A stretch of DNA of 39,689 nt from Microcaldota archaeon (lineage in GTDB: Archaea; Micrarchaeota; Micrarchaeia; Micrarchaeales; CABMGC01): positions 1 to 39,689 of the forward strand of contig JAKBQS010000003.1 in NCBI GenBank assembly GCA_021835105.1. The letters are read 5' to 3'. This document shows positions 15,941-24,203 of this stretch, in pieces. Each line of letters begins with the position of its first letter. Position 1 is the first letter of the stretch. The position numbers were made by a program, and so were the translations under genes. The notes under the pieces were generated by a model. That model was not told the DNA's origin. It worked only from the letters and a program-made list of their open reading frames with translations, and ran no database searches.

Positions 15941-17035
15941 TTATAATTTGACTCCTCCTTTTGAGGTAATTAATATGTCGTCCTCTATTCTTACCCCGCC
16001 AAAACCTTTTATATATATGCCGGGCTCCGCGGTGAATACCATGTTTTTCTTCATGTAACCTTTTGAATTCGGGGAGAGAGAACCTCCATCGTGCACCTCT
16101 ATCCCAACAGAATGCCCAAGGGAATGTATGAACTTCCCCTTGAATATTCCTCCCACTGCAGAGTTTATCACTCCCTCTGCTGCAATATGAGGAGATGAGA
16201 ATTTGTTTCCCTCCTTTATCTGTGTAATTGCGCTATCCTGCGCTTTCTTTACCGTATCGTACATGAGCTTTATACGTTCCCACCTTGGAGAGGCTCTGCA
16301 TTGTTCTATAAAAGTACGCGTTATGTCGGAACAGTAGCCGTTTACAGTTGCGCCGGCATCTATCAGTATCTCTTCTTTATCACCCAATTTCCTCTTTGAA
16401 GGGAAGTGGTGGGGAAGGGCGGCGTTTGAGCCGAAGCATACTATGGTGCGGAATGAAGGTGCAGATGAACCATATGATGCAGATATACTGTCAAATTCAA
16501 AAGCAAGTGCTTCTTCTGTAATTCCACTTCTAAACTTTTCTTCTATTGCATCCATTGCTTTCTTTGTTACAGCTGCAGCTTTTTTTATGTATGAAATCTC
16601 CTTCTCGTCCTTAATTAGCCTTGCAAGGAGCAATGCAGGATACGCATCAGTTATGCTCCCTGGTCTGGCAGACTTTTTTATGAACTTGTATATAGAGTAT
16701 GGGATGAATGAGTAGTTGAGGCCCAGAGCCTTTCCTTTGATTTCTGATGAGAGCTCTTTTATCAGCTGGTCCCTTCCTGTTATCCTTACGACTTCTATTG
16801 CGCCATGCGCCTGAGAGATAGCAGTATCGTACTCGAGATTTGATGTAAGGAGCTTTAGACGCCCTTTTGATACAATAAGGAAGGATCCTTCAAACAATCC
16901 GCTTGAGAAATTAGTCAGGTATCTGAAATTAGGGTCCATTGAGTTGCTGTTTGCTATTAGTATGCAGTCAATCTCTTTTGCGCCTGAGAGTATGCGCTTT
17001 ATTTTAGAGCTTGCGGCGTTTTTGTATTTGTTCAT
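15941..17035 (-). CDS. M24 metallopeptidase (Xaa-Pro aminopeptidase/dipeptidase)
   Basis: This pita-bread-fold peptidase removes N-terminal residues before proline and probably recycles peptides in the cytoplasm. The N-terminal domain (~residues 1-130) is creatinase-like, and the catalytic domain has all five metal ligands in order: Asp in LIDAGATV, Asp in SDITRTF, His in HSLGHSVGIEVHD, Glu in TAEPGIYI and Glu in VRIEDDIL. Length of 364 aa is typical for PepQ/archaeal prolidase. ATG 17035 overlaps the TGA of the upstream Nudix gene in an ATGA arrangement, so the two are translationally coupled. The stop codon touches the first base of tRNA-Pro. Confidence 0.92.
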   Translation of the reverse strand: MNKYKNAASSKIKRILSGAKEIDCILIANSNSMDPNFRYLTNFSSGLFEGSFLIVSKGRLKLLTSNLEYDTAISQAHGAIEVVRITGRDQLIKELSSEIKGKALGLNYSFIPYSIYKFIKKSARPGSITDAYPALLLARLIKDEKEISYIKKAAAVTKKAMDAIEEKFRSGITEEALAFEFDSISASYGSSAPSFRTIVCFGSNAALPHHFPSKRKLGDKEEILIDAGATVNGYCSDITRTFIEQCRASPRWERIKLMYDTVKKAQDSAITQIKEGNKFSSPHIAAEGVINSAVGGIFKGKFIHSLGHSVGIEVHDGGSLSPNSKGYMKKNMVFTAEPGIYIKGFGGVRIEDDILITSKGGVKL

Positions 17036-17487
17036 GATCTTAACTCCTCGAACTTCTTTAGAACCTTTTCTTCATTGCAGAACACATTAGTATACGTACG
17101 GTGCGCTCTTATATCGCTTATAGGTGCCCACCTGAATGATTTGTTTTCAATATCAAGGTTTACTCTGGAAGTTGAGGATCTGAAGAAGAATACTGCATTT
17201 TGCCATTTTATCCTGCGATTCCTGTCAAAGCAGTCAATGCCGTACATGGATCCCAGGAGCGTGAGCTTCTCTTTTCCTATTCCAGTCTCTTCTTTTATCT
17301 CGCGGTATGCGGTATTGATGTATGTTTCCTTCCCGTCCCTCCCGCCGCTGAGGAATCCCCATATGCCTGGATTCAGGATTATTGGGACCCGGCGTCGCTT
17401 AAGCAGCAGCACCTTGTTTTTGTTTACGATTATGGCAGTGATGCCAGGCCTGTTGGAGCGCTTATAATCGCTGCAGTCATTAGGCAT
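17032..17487 (-). CDS. Nudix hydrolase
   Basis: This small hydrolase cleaves a nucleoside diphosphate linked to another group; the substrate is not predictable here. The Nudix box GX5EX7REUXEEXGU is complete (GGRDGKE, seven residues, REIKEETGI). The core begins RPGITAIIVNKNKVLLLKRR. ATG 17487 (MPNDCSDYKRS) is favoured: a TATA-like GATATATTG lies about 25 nt upstream on the minus strand. The longer frame to 17550 would run into the divergent nreA start. It shares a transcript with the M24 peptidase downstream. Confidence 0.88.
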   Translation of the reverse strand: MPNDCSDYKRSNRPGITAIIVNKNKVLLLKRRRVPIILNPGIWGFLSGGRDGKETYINTAYREIKEETGIGKEKLTLLGSMYGIDCFDRNRRIKWQNAVFFFRSSTSRVNLDIENKSFRWAPISDIRAHRTYTNVFCNEEKVLKKFEELRS

Positions 17488-17530
17488 AGTAATATTATTA
17501 TTGGAAGCAATATATCCTTTGTGATGGGCT

Positions 17531-18760
17531 ATGCCGAATTCTGCAGGCAATTATCCGTTTGACAGCAGGAGCATAACCAGAAGCAGGCAGATCTACGAGA
17601 ATATGAAGAGCCCTGCATTCCTGAAGTATTATTTTAAGAACATGACGATAAGCAGCATAAAGAACAACGAGGTATACGGCAACTCTCCTCCGGATATCTT
17701 CATAGGCAGATTTGGATACCCAAATGTCTCGATAGGCCCCCTTATTCCGCCTAGGTTCGGAGATACCTCGATCTTAGGATCCCCGGAGCTCTGGACAGGA
17801 AAGAGCATGGAGGAGATAGTGTCGTTTCGCTCCGCGCTTGTACGCGGTATGCATAGGAGCAGGATTACAAACGCAGACAATGGAAGGATAGAGGAGATGA
17901 TAAAGGAACTTGCGCTTGCGGATACGTGCAGCGAATCCAGCGAACTCCTCTCGCGTAGGCCGGAGCCAAAGATGGTGCTTGATGAGAATTCGCAGCCTTA
18001 CGGGCCGAGCGCTCCGCTCAAGGACATGAAGATATACTCCTCAAAGGCAAACCCCAAGATTGAGAAGGCGTACGAGGATACATCCATGTCGGCTACCGAT
18101 GCACTTGTGGAGCTTTATGGGCAGGGAGTTATGGTCTCAAGGATACAGAAGGCGCTTGCTGCAGGGATACTTGGAAGGGGAGCGCGCAGAAAATTCGTGC
18201 CTACAAGATGGAGCATAACCGCAGTTGATGATACCCTCTCGAAATATAACCTCAAGGAGGTGAAACAGAACGAGCCTACAGAAGAGATATTGGTATACGA
18301 GAACAATGCGCTTGACAATAGATGGGAGATCGTGATGTTCCCAGGATCATGGGAATACGAACTGGTAGAAGCTTGGTATCCAAACACCACATGGAACATG
18401 GAGAGCAGGAGCATACAGATTTACTCCTCCTACGAGCCATTTTCCGGAAGAAGCAAGTACGCAGAGATAGGAGGTTGTTACTATGCCGCACGGCTTGCGA
18501 GCTCTGAGCTATTGAAGAAGATGGGCAGGCAGGCTAAGGTGGTAATACTTAGGGAGGCGCATCCAGGCTACATAATGCCCGTAGGCGTATGGAACGTAAG
18601 AGAGCATGTAAGGGAAGCCCTGCGCGGTACGCCGCTCTCTTTTGGAACTATCAATGACCTGTTTGTGCATCTGAAGGGCAAACTGGATATATCAATGCAC
18701 GACTGGATTGAGAACAGCGCCCTTCTTAGGAATGTTACAAGGCAGAGAAGGCTTGCCTAG
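17531..18760 (+). CDS. nreA: NreA-like archaeal DNA repair protein
   Basis: This belongs to the conserved archaeal Nre family (COG1602), implicated in DNA repair through PCNA contact. Conserved blocks are visible: PDIFIGRFGYPNVSIGPLIP near residues 55-74, LWTGKSMEEIVSFRS, QPYGPSAPLKDM, and in the C-terminal half the GSWEYELVEAWYPNTTW and REAHPGYIMPVGVWNVRE segments. The usual C-terminal PCNA-interacting motif (Q-x-x-L-x-x-F-F type) is not apparent: the protein ends IENSALLRNVTRQRRLA. An N-terminal zinc-binding Cys cluster described for some homologues is also absent. The last 4 nt overlap the convergent ATPase gene. Confidence 0.88.
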   Translation: MPNSAGNYPFDSRSITRSRQIYENMKSPAFLKYYFKNMTISSIKNNEVYGNSPPDIFIGRFGYPNVSIGPLIPPRFGDTSILGSPELWTGKSMEEIVSFRSALVRGMHRSRITNADNGRIEEMIKELALADTCSESSELLSRRPEPKMVLDENSQPYGPSAPLKDMKIYSSKANPKIEKAYEDTSMSATDALVELYGQGVMVSRIQKALAAGILGRGARRKFVPTRWSITAVDDTLSKYNLKEVKQNEPTEEILVYENNALDNRWEIVMFPGSWEYELVEAWYPNTTWNMESRSIQIYSSYEPFSGRSKYAEIGGCYYAARLASSELLKKMGRQAKVVILREAHPGYIMPVGVWNVREHVREALRGTPLSFGTINDLFVHLKGKLDISMHDWIENSALLRNVTRQRRLA

Positions 18761-20937
18761 ATATCTATTGTGTTTTCTTTACCTCCGATGACTTTTCTTT
18801 TTACAAGCTCTTTTTTCCTTCCCAGGTGAAGTACCAGATCATATTCTTTGCCATCTACAGGAAGGAAAACTGATACCTCATTGGATATTGGCCACGTACC
18901 AAATTTGTGGTTTAGATGGACTATCTCCATATACTGATTATCCCCTGCTGTGTTATTTTCTGCATTGCACATATTTATCAGTATTTTCGTTGTGCTTTGT
19001 CTTTTTGGAGCGTATGAAGTGCGTTTTTGATAGGCAAGTTCAATATCGCGCGCGCCAAGCTTGCATATCAAGGATCTTTTTGGATTCTTTCCTTTATCGC
19101 TTGACTCTATATAGCTAAGGGCAAATACACCCTGGCGCATTTCCTTGAGAATCACGCGCACCTTTTCCTCTTCGGCTTGCGGGAAAAGAAGGTCTTCTGA
19201 AGCTTTTTCAGCAGTCTCTGGGCTCTGCCTGAAATACAGCTTTGTCTGGCATAGACGCCTTATGCCGACGTTTATATCAGTTGTATTATGAGTTATCAGC
19301 ATCAGACCTACACCTTTCTTCCTGAAGTCCTGGATTCGCTGCATCAGGTCTTCGGTAGCGGCAGAGTCCTCGCCTTCCCTGAATATGAGCTGAGCCTCTT
19401 CTATACATATCATCATCCGCAATTCATTGTCTCCGCATTCGTCAAGGTCCGTTACAGCCGAGTATACTTGATTAAGTATGAGCGCATACATGAGGGGCTT
19501 TAGCATATTGCTGCATTCAGAGAGGTCAAAGACGATGCTGGCGCTCAGTTCGTCGCGTATGGATACCCCATCGGTAAATGCAAATTTCTCGTTAGAGAGG
19601 AGGTGGCGGAGGAGCTCAAGCGAAGCGCGTATGTTCTCCCCATGCTTCGTATATTTTACTGATGATCTTGTTGTGTTTGCATGGGCCGTTTCTATGGCTT
19701 TTTCTATTTCCATATAAAGGCTCCACGGGTCCGGATTTAATGATTCGGAGTACGCGGCCCTTGCGCCCCTGAGAAGGCATTTCTCCAGAGGTCCGCGGTA
19801 CGGGCCTGCTTTAAGCGCGGATGCCATAAGCATGCATATATCCTCATAGAACCTTTCCCTTGAATCAGGAGAAGCGCATCTGAATAAGCTTATCCTTTCC
19901 TTGGGATGCCCCATATTGATTGCTTTTATCTTTTTGCTTGATGCAAATGACACCCATTCCTTTGTAGGCGATATTATTATTGAAGGAATGTCGGATTTTT
20001 GCAGTAGTTTGCCTATTATATTCATTGCTGCCGTCGTCTTGCCTGTCCCAGGAAGGCCGGATATTATGGTGCCAAGGTTCAGCACCCTGTAGTCTATTGA
20101 TATTGGGGAGGATATCCCCGGAATATCCAAAAAGCCTAACGCTACGTCGCCGCTTGGCTTCGGTACATAATGCCTCATTTCATCCCTGCGCTCAACCCAT
20201 GTTGGGATGAATGCCACACTTGTAAGCCTTTTCATTGATATTAATGCGGATTTGCAATGCTGGCGCTCAGATAGAATTGCCTGAGGAGTTTCTGCAGTGA
20301 ATCTTATATCGGAAAGGAGGAATAAGTTTGACATTATATTTCTGCAGATCAGTTCGCCGCCTTCTCTGGTCTCGGTTATTATGGAAAATTTGTAACCTTG
20401 GAAATTCTCTGATAGTATCTCGTTTGTGATTGATAGTAATGCAAGTTCTGCTGATGCTTCCCATGACCCGTGGTAATTTTCCGACCTTACTGAGATGCCC
20501 CTGCCGTTGCCCGTATTTACCTGGTTTGTAGACCCTAATGCCCTGGAGCTCGCTGCGCTTTCCAACTCGTGCTTTGATCTTATTACATCAGATTGACTGC
20601 AAGGATAGAAGCATATGAATAAACCAGATTGGGCATATCGTAGTGCGGTCTCTATGTACGAAAGCGAGATTGTTTCTTCTTTATTGTTCTCCGCGTTTAG
20701 AAAGATTCCGGATAACATGCGGAACTCTTTTCCGCTTATGCTCGGTGGCTGGGCCTCTTCAAGATTGCACATGAATGAGAGCTTAAGTCTCCTTGATATC
20801 TCTCCATTCTCTTCAATAAGCAGAAACTCAAAAGGAGACACGGAATAGTACAATGCAAAAGGAGCTCCGCATGCACATAGCGCAATATCCAATGCTGAGA
20901 ATGCTGAGGGGAGTGAGAGTATCCGGTTTGCTATCAT
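18757..20937 (-). CDS. Large HerA/VirB4-class ATPase of a T4SS-like operon
   Basis: This is a FtsK/HerA-superfamily pumping ATPase of 726 residues. The first ~280 residues are an unrecognised N-terminal domain. Walker A GLPGTGKTT is at about 294-302, Walker B RMMICIEEAQLI near 507-518, and the downstream MLITHNTTDINVGIRRL block is typical of the HerA/VirB4/TraD group. The C-terminal ~90 residues form an extra beta-rich tail. It is the last gene of a nine-gene operon, after four small proteins, a split VirB4, a VirB6-like protein and a VirB2-like pilin. It may be the coupling (VirD4-like) or second translocation motor. A HerA-NurA repair role is less likely because no NurA nuclease lies nearby. 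Confidence 0.85.
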   Translation of the reverse strand: MIANRILSLPSAFSALDIALCACGAPFALYYSVSPFEFLLIEENGEISRRLKLSFMCNLEEAQPPSISGKEFRMLSGIFLNAENNKEETISLSYIETALRYAQSGLFICFYPCSQSDVIRSKHELESAASSRALGSTNQVNTGNGRGISVRSENYHGSWEASAELALLSITNEILSENFQGYKFSIITETREGGELICRNIMSNLFLLSDIRFTAETPQAILSERQHCKSALISMKRLTSVAFIPTWVERRDEMRHYVPKPSGDVALGFLDIPGISSPISIDYRVLNLGTIISGLPGTGKTTAAMNIIGKLLQKSDIPSIIISPTKEWVSFASSKKIKAINMGHPKERISLFRCASPDSRERFYEDICMLMASALKAGPYRGPLEKCLLRGARAAYSESLNPDPWSLYMEIEKAIETAHANTTRSSVKYTKHGENIRASLELLRHLLSNEKFAFTDGVSIRDELSASIVFDLSECSNMLKPLMYALILNQVYSAVTDLDECGDNELRMMICIEEAQLIFREGEDSAATEDLMQRIQDFRKKGVGLMLITHNTTDINVGIRRLCQTKLYFRQSPETAEKASEDLLFPQAEEEKVRVILKEMRQGVFALSYIESSDKGKNPKRSLICKLGARDIELAYQKRTSYAPKRQSTTKILINMCNAENNTAGDNQYMEIVHLNHKFGTWPISNEVSVFLPVDGKEYDLVLHLGRKKELVKRKVIGGKENTIDI

Positions 20938-20941
20938 ATTA

Positions 20942-21205
20942 CTACGCCAATGATATGTATATAATTACGGCAATGAGTAGCTTAGCCGCAATTATTGCCA
21001 GGCTCTGCTTTAGACTCTTGCGCGAGGCGCTTGAAGGCAGAGGGAGAAGTATGCATAAGGCAAACGCAGCAATCAATAATGTCTGGCTTGCATTGAGGGC
21101 TATAAGGAATACGGCAAATGTGAGGTTCTGCGCTATTAATGATACTCGGAATGCAGCATCTGGTCCATTGCTTGAGACTGTATGTATCTTATTCAGCCAA
21201 CCCAT
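20942..21205 (-). CDS. Small membrane protein of the T4SS-like operon (87 aa)
   Basis: This is an unrecognised protein. After a polar N-terminus (MGWLNKIHTVSSNG) there are hydrophobic segments at about residues 23-55 (two helices likely) and 69-86, and a short basic turn between them (SSASRKSLKQSL). Its ATG overlaps the end of the preceding small gene by 13 nt, and it ends 4 nt before the large ATPase start. The size and helix layout would suit a minor inner-membrane component of a secretion channel, but there is no sequence match I can name. Confidence 0.65.
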   Translation of the reverse strand: MGWLNKIHTVSSNGPDAAFRVSLIAQNLTFAVFLIALNASQTLLIAAFALCILLPLPSSASRKSLKQSLAIIAAKLLIAVIIYISLA

Positions 21206-21387
21206 GATATCACTGCCAAGGCAAGAGAGGCAGCCACAAATAGGGATATGGTGCCTTTCAGCATGCTATAATATACAATCTGCTCGTGTGCGGGCTTTCG
21301 TTCTGAAGGATATATGTCAAGTAAAGCGCTTAGCCCTATCCCAAGGGCGGAGACTGATATTTTTAGACTTTCTGTTAGCGGTATCAT
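21193..21387 (-). CDS. Small membrane protein of the T4SS-like operon (64 aa)
   Basis: This is an unrecognised 64-residue protein with two hydrophobic segments (residues ~8-24 and ~43-62) and a charged, cytosol-like loop (DIYPSERKPAHEQIVYY) between them. Its ATG follows the TAA of the preceding gene directly (TAAATG), and its own end overlaps the next gene, so translation is coupled within the operon. VirB3-like small membrane proteins have a comparable two-helix plan, but this is only an analogy. Confidence 0.6.
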   Translation of the reverse strand: MIPLTESLKISVSALGIGLSALLDIYPSERKPAHEQIVYYSMLKGTISLFVAASLALAVISWVG

Positions 21388-21813
21388 TTAATCTCCTGAT
21401 AAAAACCTTAATGCAACCATAGCGTACCCCTTTCCATAACATAGGCAAGGCACAATTATGCGCACGCCACCGTATCTCATAACCCTTAAGCTAGTTCTTT
21501 GAACTGGCTTGTCCATGTACTTTAGGAGTGCCCATGAGGGCAATACTCCAAGTGATTTGAATGCTTCGCCGATGATGTCACTGCCTCTCGCCTTAATCCC
21601 GTTTACAGTCATTAAGTCTGTTATAAAATTTTGGTATGCAGTATCCCTGGCTATTGGAGCAATTCCTTTATCTGGAATGCAAGATCCTGCAATTGGCGTA
21701 TCGCACGTGATAAGCAGTGTATCTGGACTGCGAACCTTTGACAGGATAAATAGCACGGATAAGGATGCTATGAGAGGCAGATAGTAGTATAAGTAGTTAT
21801 TGATGCTAATCAC
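21388..21813 (-). CDS. Single-pass protein of the T4SS-like operon (141 aa)
   Basis: This is an unrecognised protein. One N-terminal helix (YYYLPLIASLSVLFILSKV) is followed by a domain of ~110 residues. That domain contains two Cys close together (around residues 37 and 45) and another pair near the C-terminus, compatible with disulphides if it is extracytoplasmic. The GTG start at 21813 overlaps the preceding gene's end, where GGTGAT doubles as coding sequence and start region. A bitopic protein with an external domain recalls VirB8/VirB10-type scaffolds in architecture only, not sequence. Confidence 0.6.
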   Translation of the reverse strand: MISINNYLYYYLPLIASLSVLFILSKVRSPDTLLITCDTPIAGSCIPDKGIAPIARDTAYQNFITDLMTVNGIKARGSDIIGEAFKSLGVLPSWALLKYMDKPVQRTSLRVMRYGGVRIIVPCLCYGKGYAMVALRFLSGD

Positions 21814-22414
21814 CTTTCCTTTTTCTTAGGTTTAAGGCACTTGCAAATCTGCTTCCTAGCGCACTTAGAAAATAATAATTACTGGACGGATTATACCCTG
21901 CAGAGCCGGTTATCTTTTGCAACCTTTCCTGCATGGCTTTGCATTCCATCCTTGCCTTTCTTTCGGAAGATCTAAGCTCATTGATTCTTCGTGCCAGTAT
22001 AAGTTCACTTGCGCGTGATTGCGCTGGCAAGTTTGGCTGGAGCGCTTCTGAAGATAGATTAGCTTCCGCAATCGCATATATCAGATAGGGGTATAATCCC
22101 TCTATGCTGGGCTCGCATTCTTCGGAAAGGTATGACATTATTGAGAGCGCCTTAAGCAATGAATCCTTCACCATATTCTCTCCTTTTGCATCTGAAAATA
22201 CCTGCAGCGTAAATTCGTTTGTTGATATCTGCAGCTTGTAAAAGCGGCTTCCGTAGGGGCCTATGGCATAGCATATCCGTGAACCATAGGAGCATAATTT
22301 GGCTTCATAAACGTGCCGCATTGCCTTCCTTATTGAACTGAGGCTTGTAACTATCCTTATCTTTATAGGAAGCGTAAAAACAAGGCAATTTTGGCCTCTC
22401 TTCGTTGCCTGCAT
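21806..22414 (-). CDS. Soluble protein of the T4SS-like operon (~202 aa)
   Basis: This is an unrecognised protein. An N-terminal alpha/beta-like part (NCLVFTLPIKIRIVTSL onwards) is followed from about residue 140 by a charged helical segment (RRINELRSSERKARMECKAM). It ends in a basic tail. No membrane helix is visible. In-frame ATGs exist at 22459, 22450, 22438 and 22414. I prefer 22414 because it avoids a long overlap with the ATPase gene and has AGGT, which overlaps that gene's stop codon, about 9 nt upstream. It sits between the split VirB4 ATPase and the small membrane proteins. Confidence 0.6.
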   Translation of the reverse strand: MQATKRGQNCLVFTLPIKIRIVTSLSSIRKAMRHVYEAKLCSYGSRICYAIGPYGSRFYKLQISTNEFTLQVFSDAKGENMVKDSLLKALSIMSYLSEECEPSIEGLYPYLIYAIAEANLSSEALQPNLPAQSRASELILARRINELRSSERKARMECKAMQERLQKITGSAGYNPSSNYYFLSALGSRFASALNLRKRKGD

Positions 22415-22421
22415 GGGGACG

Positions 22422-23486
22422 CTACCTGCATATTGCATATGAAAACGCATCAGCCGCATCTGCGTTTCCTATCCCAAGTTCCCGTGTGAATTCGAGTATC
22501 GAGAATCTATCGAATCCAGATGAAAGTAGGACAGATAAGATATGGGCAAGCTCTATGGTATCTGATGATATTATTTCACTCATTAGCCCTGAGGTCTTCT
22601 CCCTGCCGAACCTTGACTCTATTGCAGCAATCAGTTTCCTTCTGTTTATTCTTACGTTCATTTTCCCACCGTTATTAATGTAAATAGAATTCGGCACTAC
22701 CGCAATTTCAGGGCGTGATAACCTAGTTACTGTACGAGGCGCAGATTTAGGGTTTTTTATCAGTACGGATTCGCCTACTGCAAGTTCTTTTATTGCAGCG
22801 ATATCATGCTCCGATAGGGAGTAATCTGCCGCCATCTTCTCAAGGCTCTCCATGCTGTGAGTCCTAAGTATGAGCATGGTTGAGATATTGCCAAGGTACT
22901 CCCTCTCGAGGTCTGTAATAAGTTGGGAGGATATTATTATCCCGACGCCATATTTTCTGCCCTCCCTAAGAATCACTTTAAGCTCTGGACCTGATACCAG
23001 CTTCCATGCCTCATCCAATGCTATGAACCTGCTTTGGCGCTTGCATGCTGAAGATTGCCTACGCATCTCTGATATCACCTTGCCAAGACTTTTCCTTGCT
23101 GATTCAACCTTTTTTCTCTCATCGAGATTATGAAAAGGCAAGTATTCCAAGTTTCCTTTCATTTCCGATGAAGAGCGGATATCCTGGAACCTTGCATATT
23201 CTCCAGTCATATCGAATATAGTTATTTTGGCCTCGCCTGTGGCAGCAAGTCGCATTATTATATGCAGCATGAGGTTTGTCTTCCCACTGCCAGTTATACC
23301 GACTATTAGGATATGTGGGTTGATTGCGTGGCTTAAGTCAAGGAATACAGGTACGGAAAATTGACTGGATATGCCCAGCATAATCCCGCCTGTTTCAAGC
23401 AATTCGGCAGACGCGTTCGGCATCCTGTGCAGTGGCAGCAATTTTATGCTTGATAATCTCTCTATTGGTATTATATTTTTTATCAT
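22422..23486 (-). CDS. VirB4-like ATPase domain protein (separate gene)
   Basis: This is the motor half of a VirB4/CedB-type ATPase. It starts with a short linker (IERLSSIKLLPLHRM), then the pre-Walker block SAELLETGGIMLGISSQ with VPVFLDL. Walker A is VGITGSGKTNL (about residues 62-72), Walker B is FIALDEAWKL (154-163), and REGRKYGVGIIISSQLITDL is the conserved post-Walker block of HerA/VirB4 proteins. The ETGG block and linker are what normally follow the N-terminal VirB4 domain within one polypeptide. Here that domain is encoded by the gene immediately upstream, whose stop overlaps this ATG by 4 nt. The gene appears to be the C-terminal half of a split VirB4. Confidence 0.85.
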   Translation of the reverse strand: MIKNIIPIERLSSIKLLPLHRMPNASAELLETGGIMLGISSQFSVPVFLDLSHAINPHILIVGITGSGKTNLMLHIIMRLAATGEAKITIFDMTGEYARFQDIRSSSEMKGNLEYLPFHNLDERKKVESARKSLGKVISEMRRQSSACKRQSRFIALDEAWKLVSGPELKVILREGRKYGVGIIISSQLITDLEREYLGNISTMLILRTHSMESLEKMAADYSLSEHDIAAIKELAVGESVLIKNPKSAPRTVTRLSRPEIAVVPNSIYINNGGKMNVRINRRKLIAAIESRFGREKTSGLMSEIISSDTIELAHILSVLLSSGFDRFSILEFTRELGIGNADAADAFSYAICR

Positions 23487-24199
23487 AATAACACACCTGC
23501 ACTGAATATCTCTTCACCTTTCATTATGTTTATTTCGGAACCTGTCAGTGAACTTAGCCTAGAAGCAAGAACTCTCATATTTTCTGCACTTTTCTTTGCG
23601 GCAGAATGCTCGCTTTCAGCAACAGAAAAAGTCCTAAAGAGCAGTTTCAGATGCAGTATTGAGGGGCTTGAGGCAATTGACGATATTTCATCTTCGAGTA
23701 TGCTTATCGCCCTTGACAACTCAAGCGCTTTTGGAGAGTTCCTTGAGGGTAGCCTTGATAGCACTATCTCTTTTCTCTTTTTCCTAGTCTCGAGTGGTTC
23801 TATGAATTTACCCTTGTTTATTTCTTCCATCCTTATTGCCACCTCAAACGGGAAAGATGAATTTTCCACCAACTTCCTAAGATCCATATTTGCTGCGGCA
23901 TGGGTATCTGGCATCTCTGCGGCAGATATGGATACGTATAGATCGCCTTCGCGCTTTACTGCAGAATCAAGGTTTGGATGGAGCTTATAGCCGTTGCATA
24001 TCTCTATTATGGCCGACTTGCTTATTAGAAAATTGTTTATTATTCGCCCGTAGCTGTGCATTATCGCCCCGGCAAGTATGAGGATGATTGAAAATGCGGC
24101 GATTGCTGGGCTATATGTAAATATTGCCGAAAGTGCCGCGAGGGTCGAAGCTGCATAGAATGCGTAAGGCTCTCTCTTAGTAGTATTTGCATTGTACAT
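23483..24199 (-). CDS. VirB3/VirB4 N-domain-like membrane protein
   Basis: Two N-terminal helices (about residues 12-29 and 31-52) are followed by a soluble domain. The layout of that domain resembles the N-terminal region of VirB4/TraC ATPases: a beta segment (GDLYVSISAAEMP), a FPFEVAIRMEEI strand, a charged helix (PLETRKKRKEIVLSRL), a helix with DEISSIAS, a strand (SILHLKLLFRTFSVAES), a helix (AAKKSAENMRVLASRL) and a final GEEIF. The protein lacks a P-loop. It is followed with a 4-nt overlap by the matching ATPase domain gene, so together they look like a VirB3-VirB4 chain divided in two. The family call rests on pattern, not on a search. Confidence 0.65.
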   Translation of the reverse strand: MYNANTTKREPYAFYAASTLAALSAIFTYSPAIAAFSIILILAGAIMHSYGRIINNFLISKSAIIEICNGYKLHPNLDSAVKREGDLYVSISAAEMPDTHAAANMDLRKLVENSSFPFEVAIRMEEINKGKFIEPLETRKKRKEIVLSRLPSRNSPKALELSRAISILEDEISSIASSPSILHLKLLFRTFSVAESEHSAAKKSAENMRVLASRLSSLTGSEINIMKGEEIFSAGVLL

Positions 24200-24203
24200 A
24201 TAG

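Noticed and set aside
18757..20937. HerA-NurA DNA repair pair
   Set aside because: No NurA-like nuclease or Mre11/Rad50 gene is adjacent; the neighbours are membrane proteins of a transfer-like apparatus.
20853..21422. Plus-strand open frame across the small membrane genes
   Set aside because: The opposite strand has coupled, overlapping starts and stops in operon order and hydrophobic helices; the plus frame lacks such logic.
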